32,142 nt of DNA, taken from Gemmatimonadota bacterium (lineage in GTDB: Bacteria; Gemmatimonadota; Gemmatimonadetes; Longimicrobiales; Gaopeijiaceae). Below the pieces are notes generated by a model. The model had not been told where the DNA came from, searched no databases, and worked only from the letters and a program-made list of their open reading frames with translations. The stretch is taken from the NCBI GenBank assembly GCA_009840215.1, contig VXOC01000261.1, positions 1-32,142 of the forward strand. The letters run 5' to 3'. Positions within the stretch are counted from its first letter, which is position 1. Every line of letters begins with the position of its first letter. The position numbers were made by a program, and so were the translations under genes. Below are positions 1 to 7,169 of the stretch, piece by piece.

Positions 1-837
1 ATTCGCCGCCGCGGGGGCTGGCCGGGCGGGGGTGCGGGGCTGAGCCGGCGGGGTCTGCGCTTGCTGAGCCTGGGCGCGCGGCTCCTCTTCCTCCTCCTCC
101 TCTTCGGGCTCTTCCGCGGCGGCCCGCACACGCCGGCGCTGCTGCTGCTCGGCGCGCCACGCGGTGCTGATGGCCGGGTAGTCCTTGAGCGCGGTCGTCA
201 GCGCGGGGTCGGCTCCGGCCGCCAGGAGGGCGGCGAGGGCGGCGTCGGCTCCGCGGACGGACGCGAACATGAGGGGGGTGCGTTCGGAGAAGGTGTCGCG
301 GGCGTCGACCTCGGCGCCGTGTGCGGCGAGGAGGGCCACGACCTCGGGCGCATCGGCGTCGGCTGCGAAGTGCATGGCCGAAACGCCGGTGGAGGTGTAG
401 ACGTTCGGGTCCGCCCCCGCCTCGAGGATCTGTTTCGCCACCTCGGGGCTGCCGGCGCGGCTGGCCAGGTGCAGCGGCGTGTACCCGCCCAGACGTGTGG
501 TCGCGCGCACGGTCGCGCCGGCGTAGAGGAGCGCACGGGCGATCTCGGCGTCGTTGCGGCTGGCGGCCCAGTGGAGCGCGGTCATGCCGTCGCTCTGGGC
601 CGTGTTGACGTCGGCTCCGTTCCTGAGAAGAGCGCGCACCGCCTCCAGGTCGCCCCGTTCGGCCGCGTCGGCTACCGGAGAATCGGCCGGCCCGCTGGCA
701 CCGAGGACGGCGAACGCCAGCACGAGCGCCGACAGCCTGGCGGTCCAGGGCCGCTTCAGCCCCCGGCCGACAGATTCCGTGACAGATTCATGCCGGAATC
801 TGTCCGCTGGGCCCTTGCCAGTGCGTTGAGTGGTCAT
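1..837 (-). CDS. Exported ankyrin-repeat protein (partial, C-terminus off left edge)
   Basis: The minus strand is open from an ATG at 837-835 to the window edge (279 codons, no stop seen). An excellent AAGGAGG lies 6 bases upstream (850-844), which fixes the start. The protein has an unusually long N-terminal extension of about 28 residues, then a hydrophobic stretch (LSALVLAFAVLGASG) that looks like a signal peptide, then about five ankyrin repeats marked by ADVN, TALHWAA, TPLHLAS, AMHFAAD and TPLMFAS. The tail is acidic (a run of seven Glu) followed by an Ala/Pro/Gln-rich segment of low complexity. Ankyrin repeats bind other proteins, and here the site would be periplasmic or extracellular. 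It is the third gene of an operon with the DUF1592 and DUF1552 genes, 131 bases after the latter, so a shared process is likely. Bases encoding the N-terminal extension contain a palindromic repeat (769-804). The specific partner is unknown. Confidence 0.85.
   Translation of the reverse strand, partial: MTTQRTGKGPADRFRHESVTESVGRGLKRPWTARLSALVLAFAVLGASGPADSPVADAAERGDLEAVRALLRNGADVNTAQSDGMTALHWAASRNDAEIARALLYAGATVRATTRLGGYTPLHLASRAGSPEVAKQILEAGADPNVYTSTGVSAMHFAADADAPEVVALLAAHGAEVDARDTFSERTPLMFASVRGADAALAALLAAGADPALTTALKDYPAISTAWRAEQQQRRRVRAAAEEPEEEEEEEEPRAQAQQAQTPPAQPRTPARPAPAAAN
769..804. repeat. Three-half-site palindromic element, copy 1 (inside ankyrin gene)
   Basis: Two direct copies of gacagattc (769-777 and 781-789) are followed after a 6-base loop by the inverted copy gaatctgtc (796-804), giving a perfect 9-bp stem. 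The element lies within the coding sequence just after the ankyrin start codon and encodes part of the N-terminal extension before the signal peptide. Its architecture matches copy 2 at 854-889. Confidence 0.8.
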
Positions 838-843
838 CTTCAG

Positions 844-850
844 CCTCCTT
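844..850 (-). promoter_or_regulatory. Ribosome binding site of the ankyrin gene
   Basis: On the minus strand AAGGAGG sits 6 bases before the ATG at 837. It is a near-perfect Shine-Dalgarno sequence. It shows that the long N-terminal extension, including the palindromic repeat, is really translated, and it lies between the two repeat copies. Confidence 0.8.
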
Positions 851-853
851 GGT

Positions 854-889
854 GACGGATTCCTGCCAGATTCTACCGGGAATCTGGCA
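854..889. repeat. Three-half-site palindromic element, copy 2 (upstream of ankyrin gene)
   Basis: gacggattc (854-862), then gccagattc (865-873), a 6-base loop (taccgg) and the inverted gaatctggc (880-888). With the flanking t864 and a889 the stem is 10 bp and perfect. The order of half-sites and the 6-base loop match copy 1, which starts 85 bases away. It lies between the DUF1552 stop and the ankyrin ribosome binding site, so on the transcript it precedes the binding site. Confidence 0.8.
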
Positions 890-968
890 CGAGCGCGTTT
901 TGGTGTTGCCGGTGGCCCGTCGTAGGCGACCCCGACATTTCCGAGTGGCGATGGCATCCCGGACGGTC

Positions 969-2357
969 TCAGATGTCGAATCGTCCCGTGCTGTCCCCGA
1001 ACTTCTCGATGTCCTCCGCGCCGAACTTGTGAAGCAGGCTCAGCATGACGTTCGCCATGGGCGTCCCGGGCTGGGCGCGGATGTGCTGCTCGCCCTCCAG
1101 GATGCCGCCCGCGCCCCCGACCAGGAAGAGCGGGCAGCGGATGTGGTTGTGCAGGTTGCTGTCGCCCATCGCGGAACCGTACATGAGCATGGTCTTGTCG
1201 AGGAGCGTTCCGTCGCCCTCGGTCGATTCCTGCAGCTTCTCGAGGAAGTAGGGGATCAGGGAAATGTGGTACTCGTTGATCCGCCCGAACTGCTCGACCC
1301 TCTCCGGCCGGCCGCCGTGGTGCGAGGCCGCGTGGAAGGGCGTCTCCACACCCGATTCGGGGTAGACGCGGGGAGACGCGTCGCGGCCCAGCTTGAGCGA
1401 GAAGACCCGGGTCGTGTCCGACTGGAATGCGAGCACCTGCAGGTCGAACATGAGCTTGACGTGATCCGCGAAGGAGTCGGGCACGCCGACCGGCGCCTCG
1501 GGGATCTGGCGCTCCTCGCCGCTGATGTTCTGCGCCTCGATGCGCTGGATGCGCTGTTCGAGTTCGCGGATGTTCTGCGCGTACTGGTCAAGGCGCTGCA
1601 CGTCCGCGGGATCCAGTTGCCGCCTCATGGACGACATCTCGCCCATGACCCAGTCCAGGATGCTGCGGTTGGTGGTCAGGCGCTCGGCGCGCTGCTCGGC
1701 GGTGCCGCCCGCCCCGAAGAGCTGCTCGAAGACGGCGCGCGGATCCCGGATCATGGGGAGCGGCTGGGTGGGTGTGGCCCAGCTGATCGTGTCGGTGTAG
1801 ACGCAGGCGTAGCCGTAGGCGCACCCGCCCGCCTGGTCCACATTCTCGATCGAGAGCTGCAGCGACGGTATCGGCGTGTCCTGGCCGAAGCGCTGCACGA
1901 AGAGCTGGTCGAAGGAGGTCCCCACGCGCACGTCCGACCCCTGCGTCTGCTTCGGGCGCGCCTGGGTGAGGAAGACCGCGCTCGTGCGGAAGTGGTCCCC
2001 CCCGATCTCGGCGGGCGCGTAGGCGTCGGCCATGCGCGAGTCGGTGTCGCTGACGATGGTCAGGTACTTCCGGAAGGGCTCGAGCGGCTTGAGGTTGCTG
2101 GGCGACAGGTCGAAGTTCTTCCCCGTCTCGGCAGGGGACCAGAGATTCTGGCTCGCGCCCCAGTCGTTGCACCCCGCGGCCCCGTGCACCTGCTCGATGC
2201 AGACGAGGCGGGTGCGGTCGGCGGCCTTGCCCGCCGCGGTGGACGCCCACAGGCGGCCCGCGGGGATCATGGCGTCGAGGAGGGGCAGGCTGATGGCGGC
2301 TCCGGCTCCCTTGAGCATGGTCCGCCGCGAGATGTGCTTGCCGCTGAGGTATTTCAT
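969..2357 (-). CDS. DUF1552 domain protein with Tat signal
   Basis: 462 residues. The N-terminus has a twin-arginine signal (SRRTMLKGAGAAISLPLL, Arg-11/Arg-12), so the protein is probably exported folded through the Tat system. The rest matches the DUF1552 family: an EQVHGAAG segment after the signal, repeated GG.DHFR- and GTSFDQL-type motifs, an HHGG motif near the middle and a C-terminal segment with GS.MGDSN..H. The biochemical function of DUF1552 is not established; the fold resembles sulfatase/DUF1501-like proteins by family lore, which I cannot test here. The gene follows the DUF1592-type gene by 50 bases on the same strand, the usual pairing for these families in planctomycete- and Gemmatimonadota-type genomes, and precedes the ankyrin gene. 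The start ATG at 2357 is chosen because it gives the complete Tat signal. Confidence 0.92.
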   Translation of the reverse strand: MKYLSGKHISRRTMLKGAGAAISLPLLDAMIPAGRLWASTAAGKAADRTRLVCIEQVHGAAGCNDWGASQNLWSPAETGKNFDLSPSNLKPLEPFRKYLTIVSDTDSRMADAYAPAEIGGDHFRTSAVFLTQARPKQTQGSDVRVGTSFDQLFVQRFGQDTPIPSLQLSIENVDQAGGCAYGYACVYTDTISWATPTQPLPMIRDPRAVFEQLFGAGGTAEQRAERLTTNRSILDWVMGEMSSMRRQLDPADVQRLDQYAQNIRELEQRIQRIEAQNISGEERQIPEAPVGVPDSFADHVKLMFDLQVLAFQSDTTRVFSLKLGRDASPRVYPESGVETPFHAASHHGGRPERVEQFGRINEYHISLIPYFLEKLQESTEGDGTLLDKTMLMYGSAMGDSNLHNHIRCPLFLVGGAGGILEGEQHIRAQPGTPMANVMLSLLHKFGAEDIEKFGDSTGRFDI

Positions 2358-2407
2358 TCGAATCAGTCCTCTTGGAGTGGGTGACTCGTGCTATTCATTG
2401 GACACCG

Positions 2408-4888
2408 TCAGTTGCCCCGCTGTTGGGGTTCGTGGCCGGGGTCGCCCTCCTCGGCCACGGGGGTGCCGGCCCGGGCCATCCGGAAGGCGTCGCTGCCCAC
2501 TACACCCAGCACGAAGGACGATATGCGATAGTCGTTCTTCGCGGCCTGGCGGGTGATGGCACGGACGGTGGGCTGATCGTAGTACTCGACCCGGCGGCCG
2601 AGCGCGAAGGCCATGAGGTTTTCGGTGAAGGTCCGCAGCACGACCTCGGGGATGTCGAGGAGCGCGTCGCGGAGGTCTCCCGGGCCGGTGAGCTCCCGGC
2701 CGTTGTACATCTCGCCGACCGGATCGACCGGGTTGCCCTCGTCGCGGATGCGCCAGACGCCGGTCACGTCGAAGTTCTCGAGCGCCAGCCCCAGGGGGTC
2801 CATCACGATGTGGCAGGAGCGGCACTGCGGGTTGTTGCTGTGCTCCTCCAGACGCTCGCGCACGGTCAGGAAGCGCCCCTCCTCGGCGGCCGCGGTTTCC
2901 TCGAAGGCGGGGATGTCGGGGGGCGGGGGAGGTGGCGGCGTGCCGAGCAGCACTTCGAGGACCCACTTGCCGCGCAGCACCGGCGAGGTGCGGTCGGGGT
3001 GTGAGGTCAGGGTGAGGATGCTGCCGTGCCCGAGCAGGCCGCGGCGATGCTCGGTGGGGTAGGTGACCCTCTTGAAATCAGGTCCGGTGACGCCGGTGAT
3101 GCCGTAGTGCCGCGCCAGACGCTCGTTGGCGAAGGTGTAGTCGGCGGTGAGCATCTCCAGTACGGAGCGGTCCTCCTCCACCAGGTGGTGGAAGAAGAGT
3201 TCCGTCTCGCGGTGCATCGCGTCGGCCAGGGTCTGGTCGAAGTAGGGGTAGGTGAGCGCGTCGGGGTGGATCTTCTCCAGATCCTGCAGGCGCAGCCACT
3301 GCGCGGCGAAGCGGGTGGCGAGGGCCTCGGCGCGCGGGTCGCCCAGGAGCCGGCGGGCCTGGCGTTCGAGCTCGGCGGGGTCGGAGAGGGCCCCGGACCG
3401 GCCCAGCTGCTGGAGTTCGCCGTCGGGGGGCGCGCCCCAGAGGAAGAAGGAGAGCCGGGACGCGAGGTCCGGTCCGGCGATCTCGTAGATGCCGTCGGGT
3501 CCCGCGTCGGCCGGTGTCCGTTCGACGCGGAAGACGAAATGGGGGCTGGCCAGGATCGCCTGCAGGGCGGTGCGGATGCCCTTTTCGAAGCCGCCGTCCT
3601 CCGCACCCATCTCGTAGAAGGGGAGGAGGCCTTCGACGTCGCTCCCGGTGGCGGGGCGGCGGTAGGCGCGGGTGGCGACCCGTTCGATGATCTCGCGGGC
3701 GCAGGGCACGGCCTCCTCGGGGAGGGTGGGGCGGCAGGTGAAGACGGCACGCCGAGCGGGGGTGTCCGAGATGCCGGTCACATCGAAGGGGCCGAGCACG
3801 GTGAGCCGCTGCAGGTGCTGCTGGGTGGTGACGCCGTAGCCGATTCCCATCTGCCCGTCGGCGAGGGTGTGGTCGATGGGGCGGATCAGGTCGTCCACGA
3901 CCCCTTCGAACTGGCGGATGAAGGCCGCCGACACCCGCTTCTGCCCGGCCGTCACGTAGATCGAGTCGGTGCGGATGTTCAGCCCGGTCGGCTCCGATTC
4001 CGACATCCAGCGGTCCACGGTGAGGAGCGCCACGCGGGCACCGTCGATCGAGACCTCGATCTGCTCGGTCCCGAAGGTGCGGCCGAAGACCTCTCCCTCC
4101 ACCGCGTTGTACGGCATGATGTGGAAGACGTACTTGCCGTCCGCGGGGAAGTTGTGCATCACCGAGAGTCCGCCGCGCGTCCCGATCGGCGCCCCCTCCA
4201 CCTGCTCCTTCTGCGACTGCACCCGCGGAATGCGGTATTCGGTGGACGAGACCTCCGCCTCGGCGTCGCCCAGCGCCAGCCGGCTGATCTGGCCGGCGGC
4301 GCGCAGATACCCCTCCATCACCGTCGCCGAGGGCATCTGAACGTCGGCGATGTTGTCGAAGTTGGCGCTCTTGGTGTCGAGTGGGAGGAAGGTGGCGACA
4401 TCGATGTCGATTCCCAGCAAGTCCCTCACCGCGGCGGCGTACTCGGCCCGGTTGAGGCGCTGGAAGGTCCTCCGCCCCGGGTTCGGGTCGCTGGCCGCGA
4501 TCCGGTCCATGGTGGTCTCGAGTTCGGTGACCATCGCCGCGAGGTCCTCCGGCTCGGGGCGCGGCATCCCCGAGGGCGGCATCATGCCGGCGCGGAGTTT
4601 GCGGATCATCTTCTCGATCGTGGGGCGCCGCTGGGCCGCGTCGGCGATGTCGAAGCCCTCGAGGACGAGGTTCTGGATGCGGCGGCTCTCGTTGTGGCAG
4701 CGGACGCAGTATCGCGCGACGATCTCGTTGGGACCCGCGGCGGCCGGATTCTCCGTCGCAAACGACGCTTGTGCGGCCGTCCCGGGAACCGCAGCCGGAG
4801 GGACGGGGTATGAGACCGGGGTCTCCCGCCCGGCGATGCCGATACCGACCGCACCGGCCAGGAGGAGCGCAATGGCGTATCTGCTCAT
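2408..4888 (-). CDS. DUF1587/DUF1592/DUF1588/DUF1585-type cytochrome-like protein
   Basis: 826 residues from the ATG at 4888. The reading frame stays open far upstream, but only this start gives a hydrophobic export signal (residues 4-20) directly before the mature part. A CxxCH heme-c motif (CVRCH, Cys-61/Cys-64/His-65) opens the protein and a second one (CRSCH, Cys-689/Cys-692/His-693) lies in the C-terminal third. Between them are recognisable blocks of the multi-domain planctomycete-type family: FQRLNRAEYAAAVRDLLG (DUF1587), then the DUF1592/DUF1595 regions, YGITG (DUF1592 end), RRGLLGHGSILTLTSHP.RTSPVLRGKW (DUF1588) and the final DUF1585. The family is thought to be periplasmic or exported and redox active, with unproven substrate. 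It is the first gene of the minus-strand operon (then DUF1552, then ankyrin) and is divergent from the plug-like paralog array. The ribosome binding site is weak. Confidence 0.92.
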   Translation of the reverse strand: MSRYAIALLLAGAVGIGIAGRETPVSYPVPPAAVPGTAAQASFATENPAAAGPNEIVARYCVRCHNESRRIQNLVLEGFDIADAAQRRPTIEKMIRKLRAGMMPPSGMPRPEPEDLAAMVTELETTMDRIAASDPNPGRRTFQRLNRAEYAAAVRDLLGIDIDVATFLPLDTKSANFDNIADVQMPSATVMEGYLRAAGQISRLALGDAEAEVSSTEYRIPRVQSQKEQVEGAPIGTRGGLSVMHNFPADGKYVFHIMPYNAVEGEVFGRTFGTEQIEVSIDGARVALLTVDRWMSESEPTGLNIRTDSIYVTAGQKRVSAAFIRQFEGVVDDLIRPIDHTLADGQMGIGYGVTTQQHLQRLTVLGPFDVTGISDTPARRAVFTCRPTLPEEAVPCAREIIERVATRAYRRPATGSDVEGLLPFYEMGAEDGGFEKGIRTALQAILASPHFVFRVERTPADAGPDGIYEIAGPDLASRLSFFLWGAPPDGELQQLGRSGALSDPAELERQARRLLGDPRAEALATRFAAQWLRLQDLEKIHPDALTYPYFDQTLADAMHRETELFFHHLVEEDRSVLEMLTADYTFANERLARHYGITGVTGPDFKRVTYPTEHRRGLLGHGSILTLTSHPDRTSPVLRGKWVLEVLLGTPPPPPPPDIPAFEETAAAEEGRFLTVRERLEEHSNNPQCRSCHIVMDPLGLALENFDVTGVWRIRDEGNPVDPVGEMYNGRELTGPGDLRDALLDIPEVVLRTFTENLMAFALGRRVEYYDQPTVRAITRQAAKNDYRISSFVLGVVGSDAFRMARAGTPVAEEGDPGHEPQQRGN

Positions 4889-4943
4889 GTTGACGCTCGC
4901 ATGATGATGATCCTCGGGACGGGGTCTGGAGCCGGGCTCATCG

Positions 4944-4959
4944 CCAGCCTTCGGGCTGG
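4944..4959 (+). other. Stable UUCG-capped hairpin in divergent intergenic region
   Basis: ccagcc-ttcg-ggctgg forms a perfect 6-bp stem closed by C(UUCG)G, one of the most stable RNA tetraloops, when read on the plus strand. It lies 58 bases before the start of the first plug-like paralog, in the 129-base gap between divergent operons. If it is transcribed it would sit in that operon's leader; no promoter could be assigned with confidence. Confidence 0.55.
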
Positions 4960-5017
4960 AGACGCGATCCGGCCGCGGTCCTTGTCCGGCATGTCCACAT
5001 CCGTACAGGGTAAAGAT

Positions 5018-6007
5018 ATGCGACTCGCACCGTCTTTCGCTACTGCCGCGGCGGTCGTCTGCATGCAAATCGGTATCCCGGCACTCGCCGGGCCGCTCGC
5101 CGCGCAGGAGACCACCGGGGATGAGGATCCCGTTCGCCTGACCGTCCGTGTCACGGACCGCAGGAGCGAGGAGGGGTTGCTGGGCGCGGTGATCGAACTG
5201 TCCGGAGTGGTCGCCCGGTACGTGACCGGCGTGGACGGGCGTGCCGACGTGGAGGTCCCGCCCGGGCGTTATACGATCACGGTGCGCCGGAGCGGGTACG
5301 AGGTGCTGTCGGGAGACCTGGAGGTGTCCGAACCGGGCGATTTCACGCTTCCATTGGAACGCGTTCGGGCGATGGATCCCAATGCGACGGCCACGCTCGA
5401 GGTCAGGGTCGTGGACCACGAGTCCGGGGCCGGGATCGAAGGGGCGCGCGTATCGGTCCTGGAAGGTCCGAGCGGCACGGCCGACAGTTGGGGCTACGTC
5501 CAATTCAGCGGGCTGGACATGCTGGTCGCCGAAGTCTCGGTGGAGACGGGCGGCTATGCGAGGCGAACGGCGCCTGTCGCGCTGCATCCGTTCCGGACGG
5601 CAGCCGCGCGGTTCGCCATGACGCGCGCGGCGGACGGACCCGTACCGATCGAGGTCCGGGTGCGGACCCGCGCCATGGACGGGATCTACGCCGGTGCCGT
5701 GTGGCGGCGCGGGCGCCGGGTGGCGTCGCTCACCCGTAGAATGCTCGAGGAACTCGCCGCCGTCAGGGTCTCGGACGGGCTGGCGACCCTGGAGGGGTTC
5801 CGGGTGGGGCGCCCCGGCCCGGACACGGCGTATCTCGTGTCGCCCCGGCAATGCGTGCTCGGCGTGTACGTGGATGGCGTCAACAGGTGGCCGGACCGGA
5901 GGAACCGGGCCAATGTCGACGTTGTCCCGGTCAGCCAGGTGGAGAGGGTGGAGATTCACCTGTTCCGGCGGGGCTGCGGCACCGTCCTTATCTGGACACG
6001 GCGTTGA
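5018..6007 (+). CDS. Secreted CarboxypepD_reg x2 plus TonB-plug-like protein, paralog 1 of 5
   Basis: 329 residues from the ATG at 5018, chosen over earlier in-frame ATGs because AGGG lies 7 bases upstream and a clean signal peptide ending in LAAQ follows. Two carboxypeptidase-regulatory (Ig-like) domains come next: about residues 37-115 (RYVTG.DG, PPGRYTITV) and 126-205 (IEGARVSV, GYARRTAPVALH). The C-terminal about 120 residues resemble a TonB-receptor plug: LTRRML, then C279-VLGVYVDG and C320-GTVLIWTRR at the very end, where a normal receptor would continue into its barrel. The mature chain has only these two cysteines. It is the most divergent of the five: it lacks the PGVRV and ELAEVYWGL motifs seen in other copies and has RVEIHLFRRG instead. 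Function unknown; outer-membrane or periplasmic location inferred. Confidence 0.85.
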   Translation: MRLAPSFATAAAVVCMQIGIPALAGPLAAQETTGDEDPVRLTVRVTDRRSEEGLLGAVIELSGVVARYVTGVDGRADVEVPPGRYTITVRRSGYEVLSGDLEVSEPGDFTLPLERVRAMDPNATATLEVRVVDHESGAGIEGARVSVLEGPSGTADSWGYVQFSGLDMLVAEVSVETGGYARRTAPVALHPFRTAAARFAMTRAADGPVPIEVRVRTRAMDGIYAGAVWRRGRRVASLTRRMLEELAAVRVSDGLATLEGFRVGRPGPDTAYLVSPRQCVLGVYVDGVNRWPDRRNRANVDVVPVSQVERVEIHLFRRGCGTVLIWTRR

Positions 6008-6065
6008 AGACGCGCGCTATCTTGAGAGAATCGGCTTCCAGTCCCTTGCACCAGGAGATCGCGAC

Positions 6066-7118
6066 ATGATGAGCCCCCGGTGGGCCTCTTTCCCCGGCGG
6101 AAAACGACGGAGCCGGGCACGGGCCGCGGTGCCGGCGCTGGTCGCCATTCTCCCGCTCTGCATGCCGATGTCCGCACCACCGGCCGCTGCCCGGGAGATC
6201 GCACCCGACCAGGAACTCATTTCCCTGACCGCCCTGGTGCGCGATGTCTTCGACGACCGCGGATTGCAGGGAGCGGTGATCCAACTGGACGGCGTAGTGA
6301 CCCGCTACGTGACCGGCGAAGACGGACGCGCCGAGATGCAGCTCCCTGCGGGGACCTACCTGCTGACGGTGCGCAAGGGGGGATACGCGGAACTCGTCGG
6401 CGACCTGCAGGTCTTCGAGCCCGGCGAGTTCACGCTGGACATGGAGAGGGTACGCGATGTCGACATGCGCGTGCCGCCGAAGCTGCTGGTCCGAGTCGTG
6501 GACGGCCGGTCCGGGGAAGCGATCGAGGGAGTGCGGGTATCGCTAGAGGAAGGCGGGACCCGGATGACCGACCAGCAGGGCCGCACGGAGTTCACGGATC
6601 TCCAGCCGGGGGTCGCCCGGGTCGGCGTCGAGATGATCGGCTATGCGCAGCGGACGGAGCCGGTGGCGTTGCACCCGGACCGCACGACCTCGGTCGTGGT
6701 CGCGATGTCGCCCCGGGCGATCGAACTCGAACCCATTGTGGTCAACGTGCGTTCGCCCCGCCTGGAACGGTGGGGCGTCTACGATCGCCTGGACCGCGGC
6801 GAGCCCCGCCGGGTCCTCACCCGCCGCATGATCGACCAGCGCGCGGTGGGCAGGCTCTCGGACGCGTTTTATGCAGTGCCCGGTGTTCGGGTGAGACATC
6901 GTTCGATCAGCTCCACGCGGCTGGTGGCGCGCGCGAACTGTACCCTCAGCGTGTATGTGGACGGGTTTCGCTGGGGGACCAACATCGACGCCGTTCCCCC
7001 GGACTGGGTCGAGCTGGCCGAGGTCTATTGGGGATTGAGCACGCCGATCGAGTACACCGGGATGAGAGGGGGCGGCTGCGGCGCGGTGCTGATCTGGACC
7101 CGGCTCGGGGCGGCGTAG
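6066..7118 (+). CDS. Secreted CarboxypepD_reg x2 plus TonB-plug-like protein, paralog 2 of 5
   Basis: 350 residues. The start ATG at 6066 has AGGAG 8 bases upstream; the frame is open further upstream but that part overlaps the preceding paralog. After a basic n-region and hydrophobic core the signal peptide ends near PPAAA. Two carboxypeptidase-regulatory domains follow (RYVTGEDGRA, VRKGGY; then LLVRVVDGRSG, GYAQRTEP), and then a plug-like region: LEPIVVNVRS, GVYDRLDRG, VLTRRMI, LSDAFYAVPGVRV, C292-TLSVYVDG, ELAEVYWGLSTPIEY and C338-GAVLIWTR six residues from the end. Those two are the only cysteines in the mature chain. It lies 58 bases after paralog 1 and 51 before paralog 3, consistent with one transcript. 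Truncated-receptor or regulatory roles are possible but unproven. Confidence 0.87.
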   Translation: MMSPRWASFPGGKRRSRARAAVPALVAILPLCMPMSAPPAAAREIAPDQELISLTALVRDVFDDRGLQGAVIQLDGVVTRYVTGEDGRAEMQLPAGTYLLTVRKGGYAELVGDLQVFEPGEFTLDMERVRDVDMRVPPKLLVRVVDGRSGEAIEGVRVSLEEGGTRMTDQQGRTEFTDLQPGVARVGVEMIGYAQRTEPVALHPDRTTSVVVAMSPRAIELEPIVVNVRSPRLERWGVYDRLDRGEPRRVLTRRMIDQRAVGRLSDAFYAVPGVRVRHRSISSTRLVARANCTLSVYVDGFRWGTNIDAVPPDWVELAEVYWGLSTPIEYTGMRGGGCGAVLIWTRLGAA

Positions 7119-7169
7119 TCGCACACCGGGCCAGATGACGACACCGGCGGACCGGCGGCGGAGGCGGCG

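Noticed and set aside
849-2384. 511-codon open frame on the plus strand
   Set aside because: Antisense to the DUF1552 gene with its Tat signal; no motif of its own.
3026-4813. 595-codon open frame on the plus strand
   Set aside because: It is antisense to the well-recognised DUF1592-type gene; its translation is Gly/Arg/Val/Asp-rich with no recognisable motif. Long antisense frames are expected at this GC content.
4889-5959. N-terminal extension of the DUF1592-type protein up to 1183 residues
   Set aside because: The extension is antisense to the first plug-like paralog, lacks motifs, and would bury the export signal that starts at 4888.
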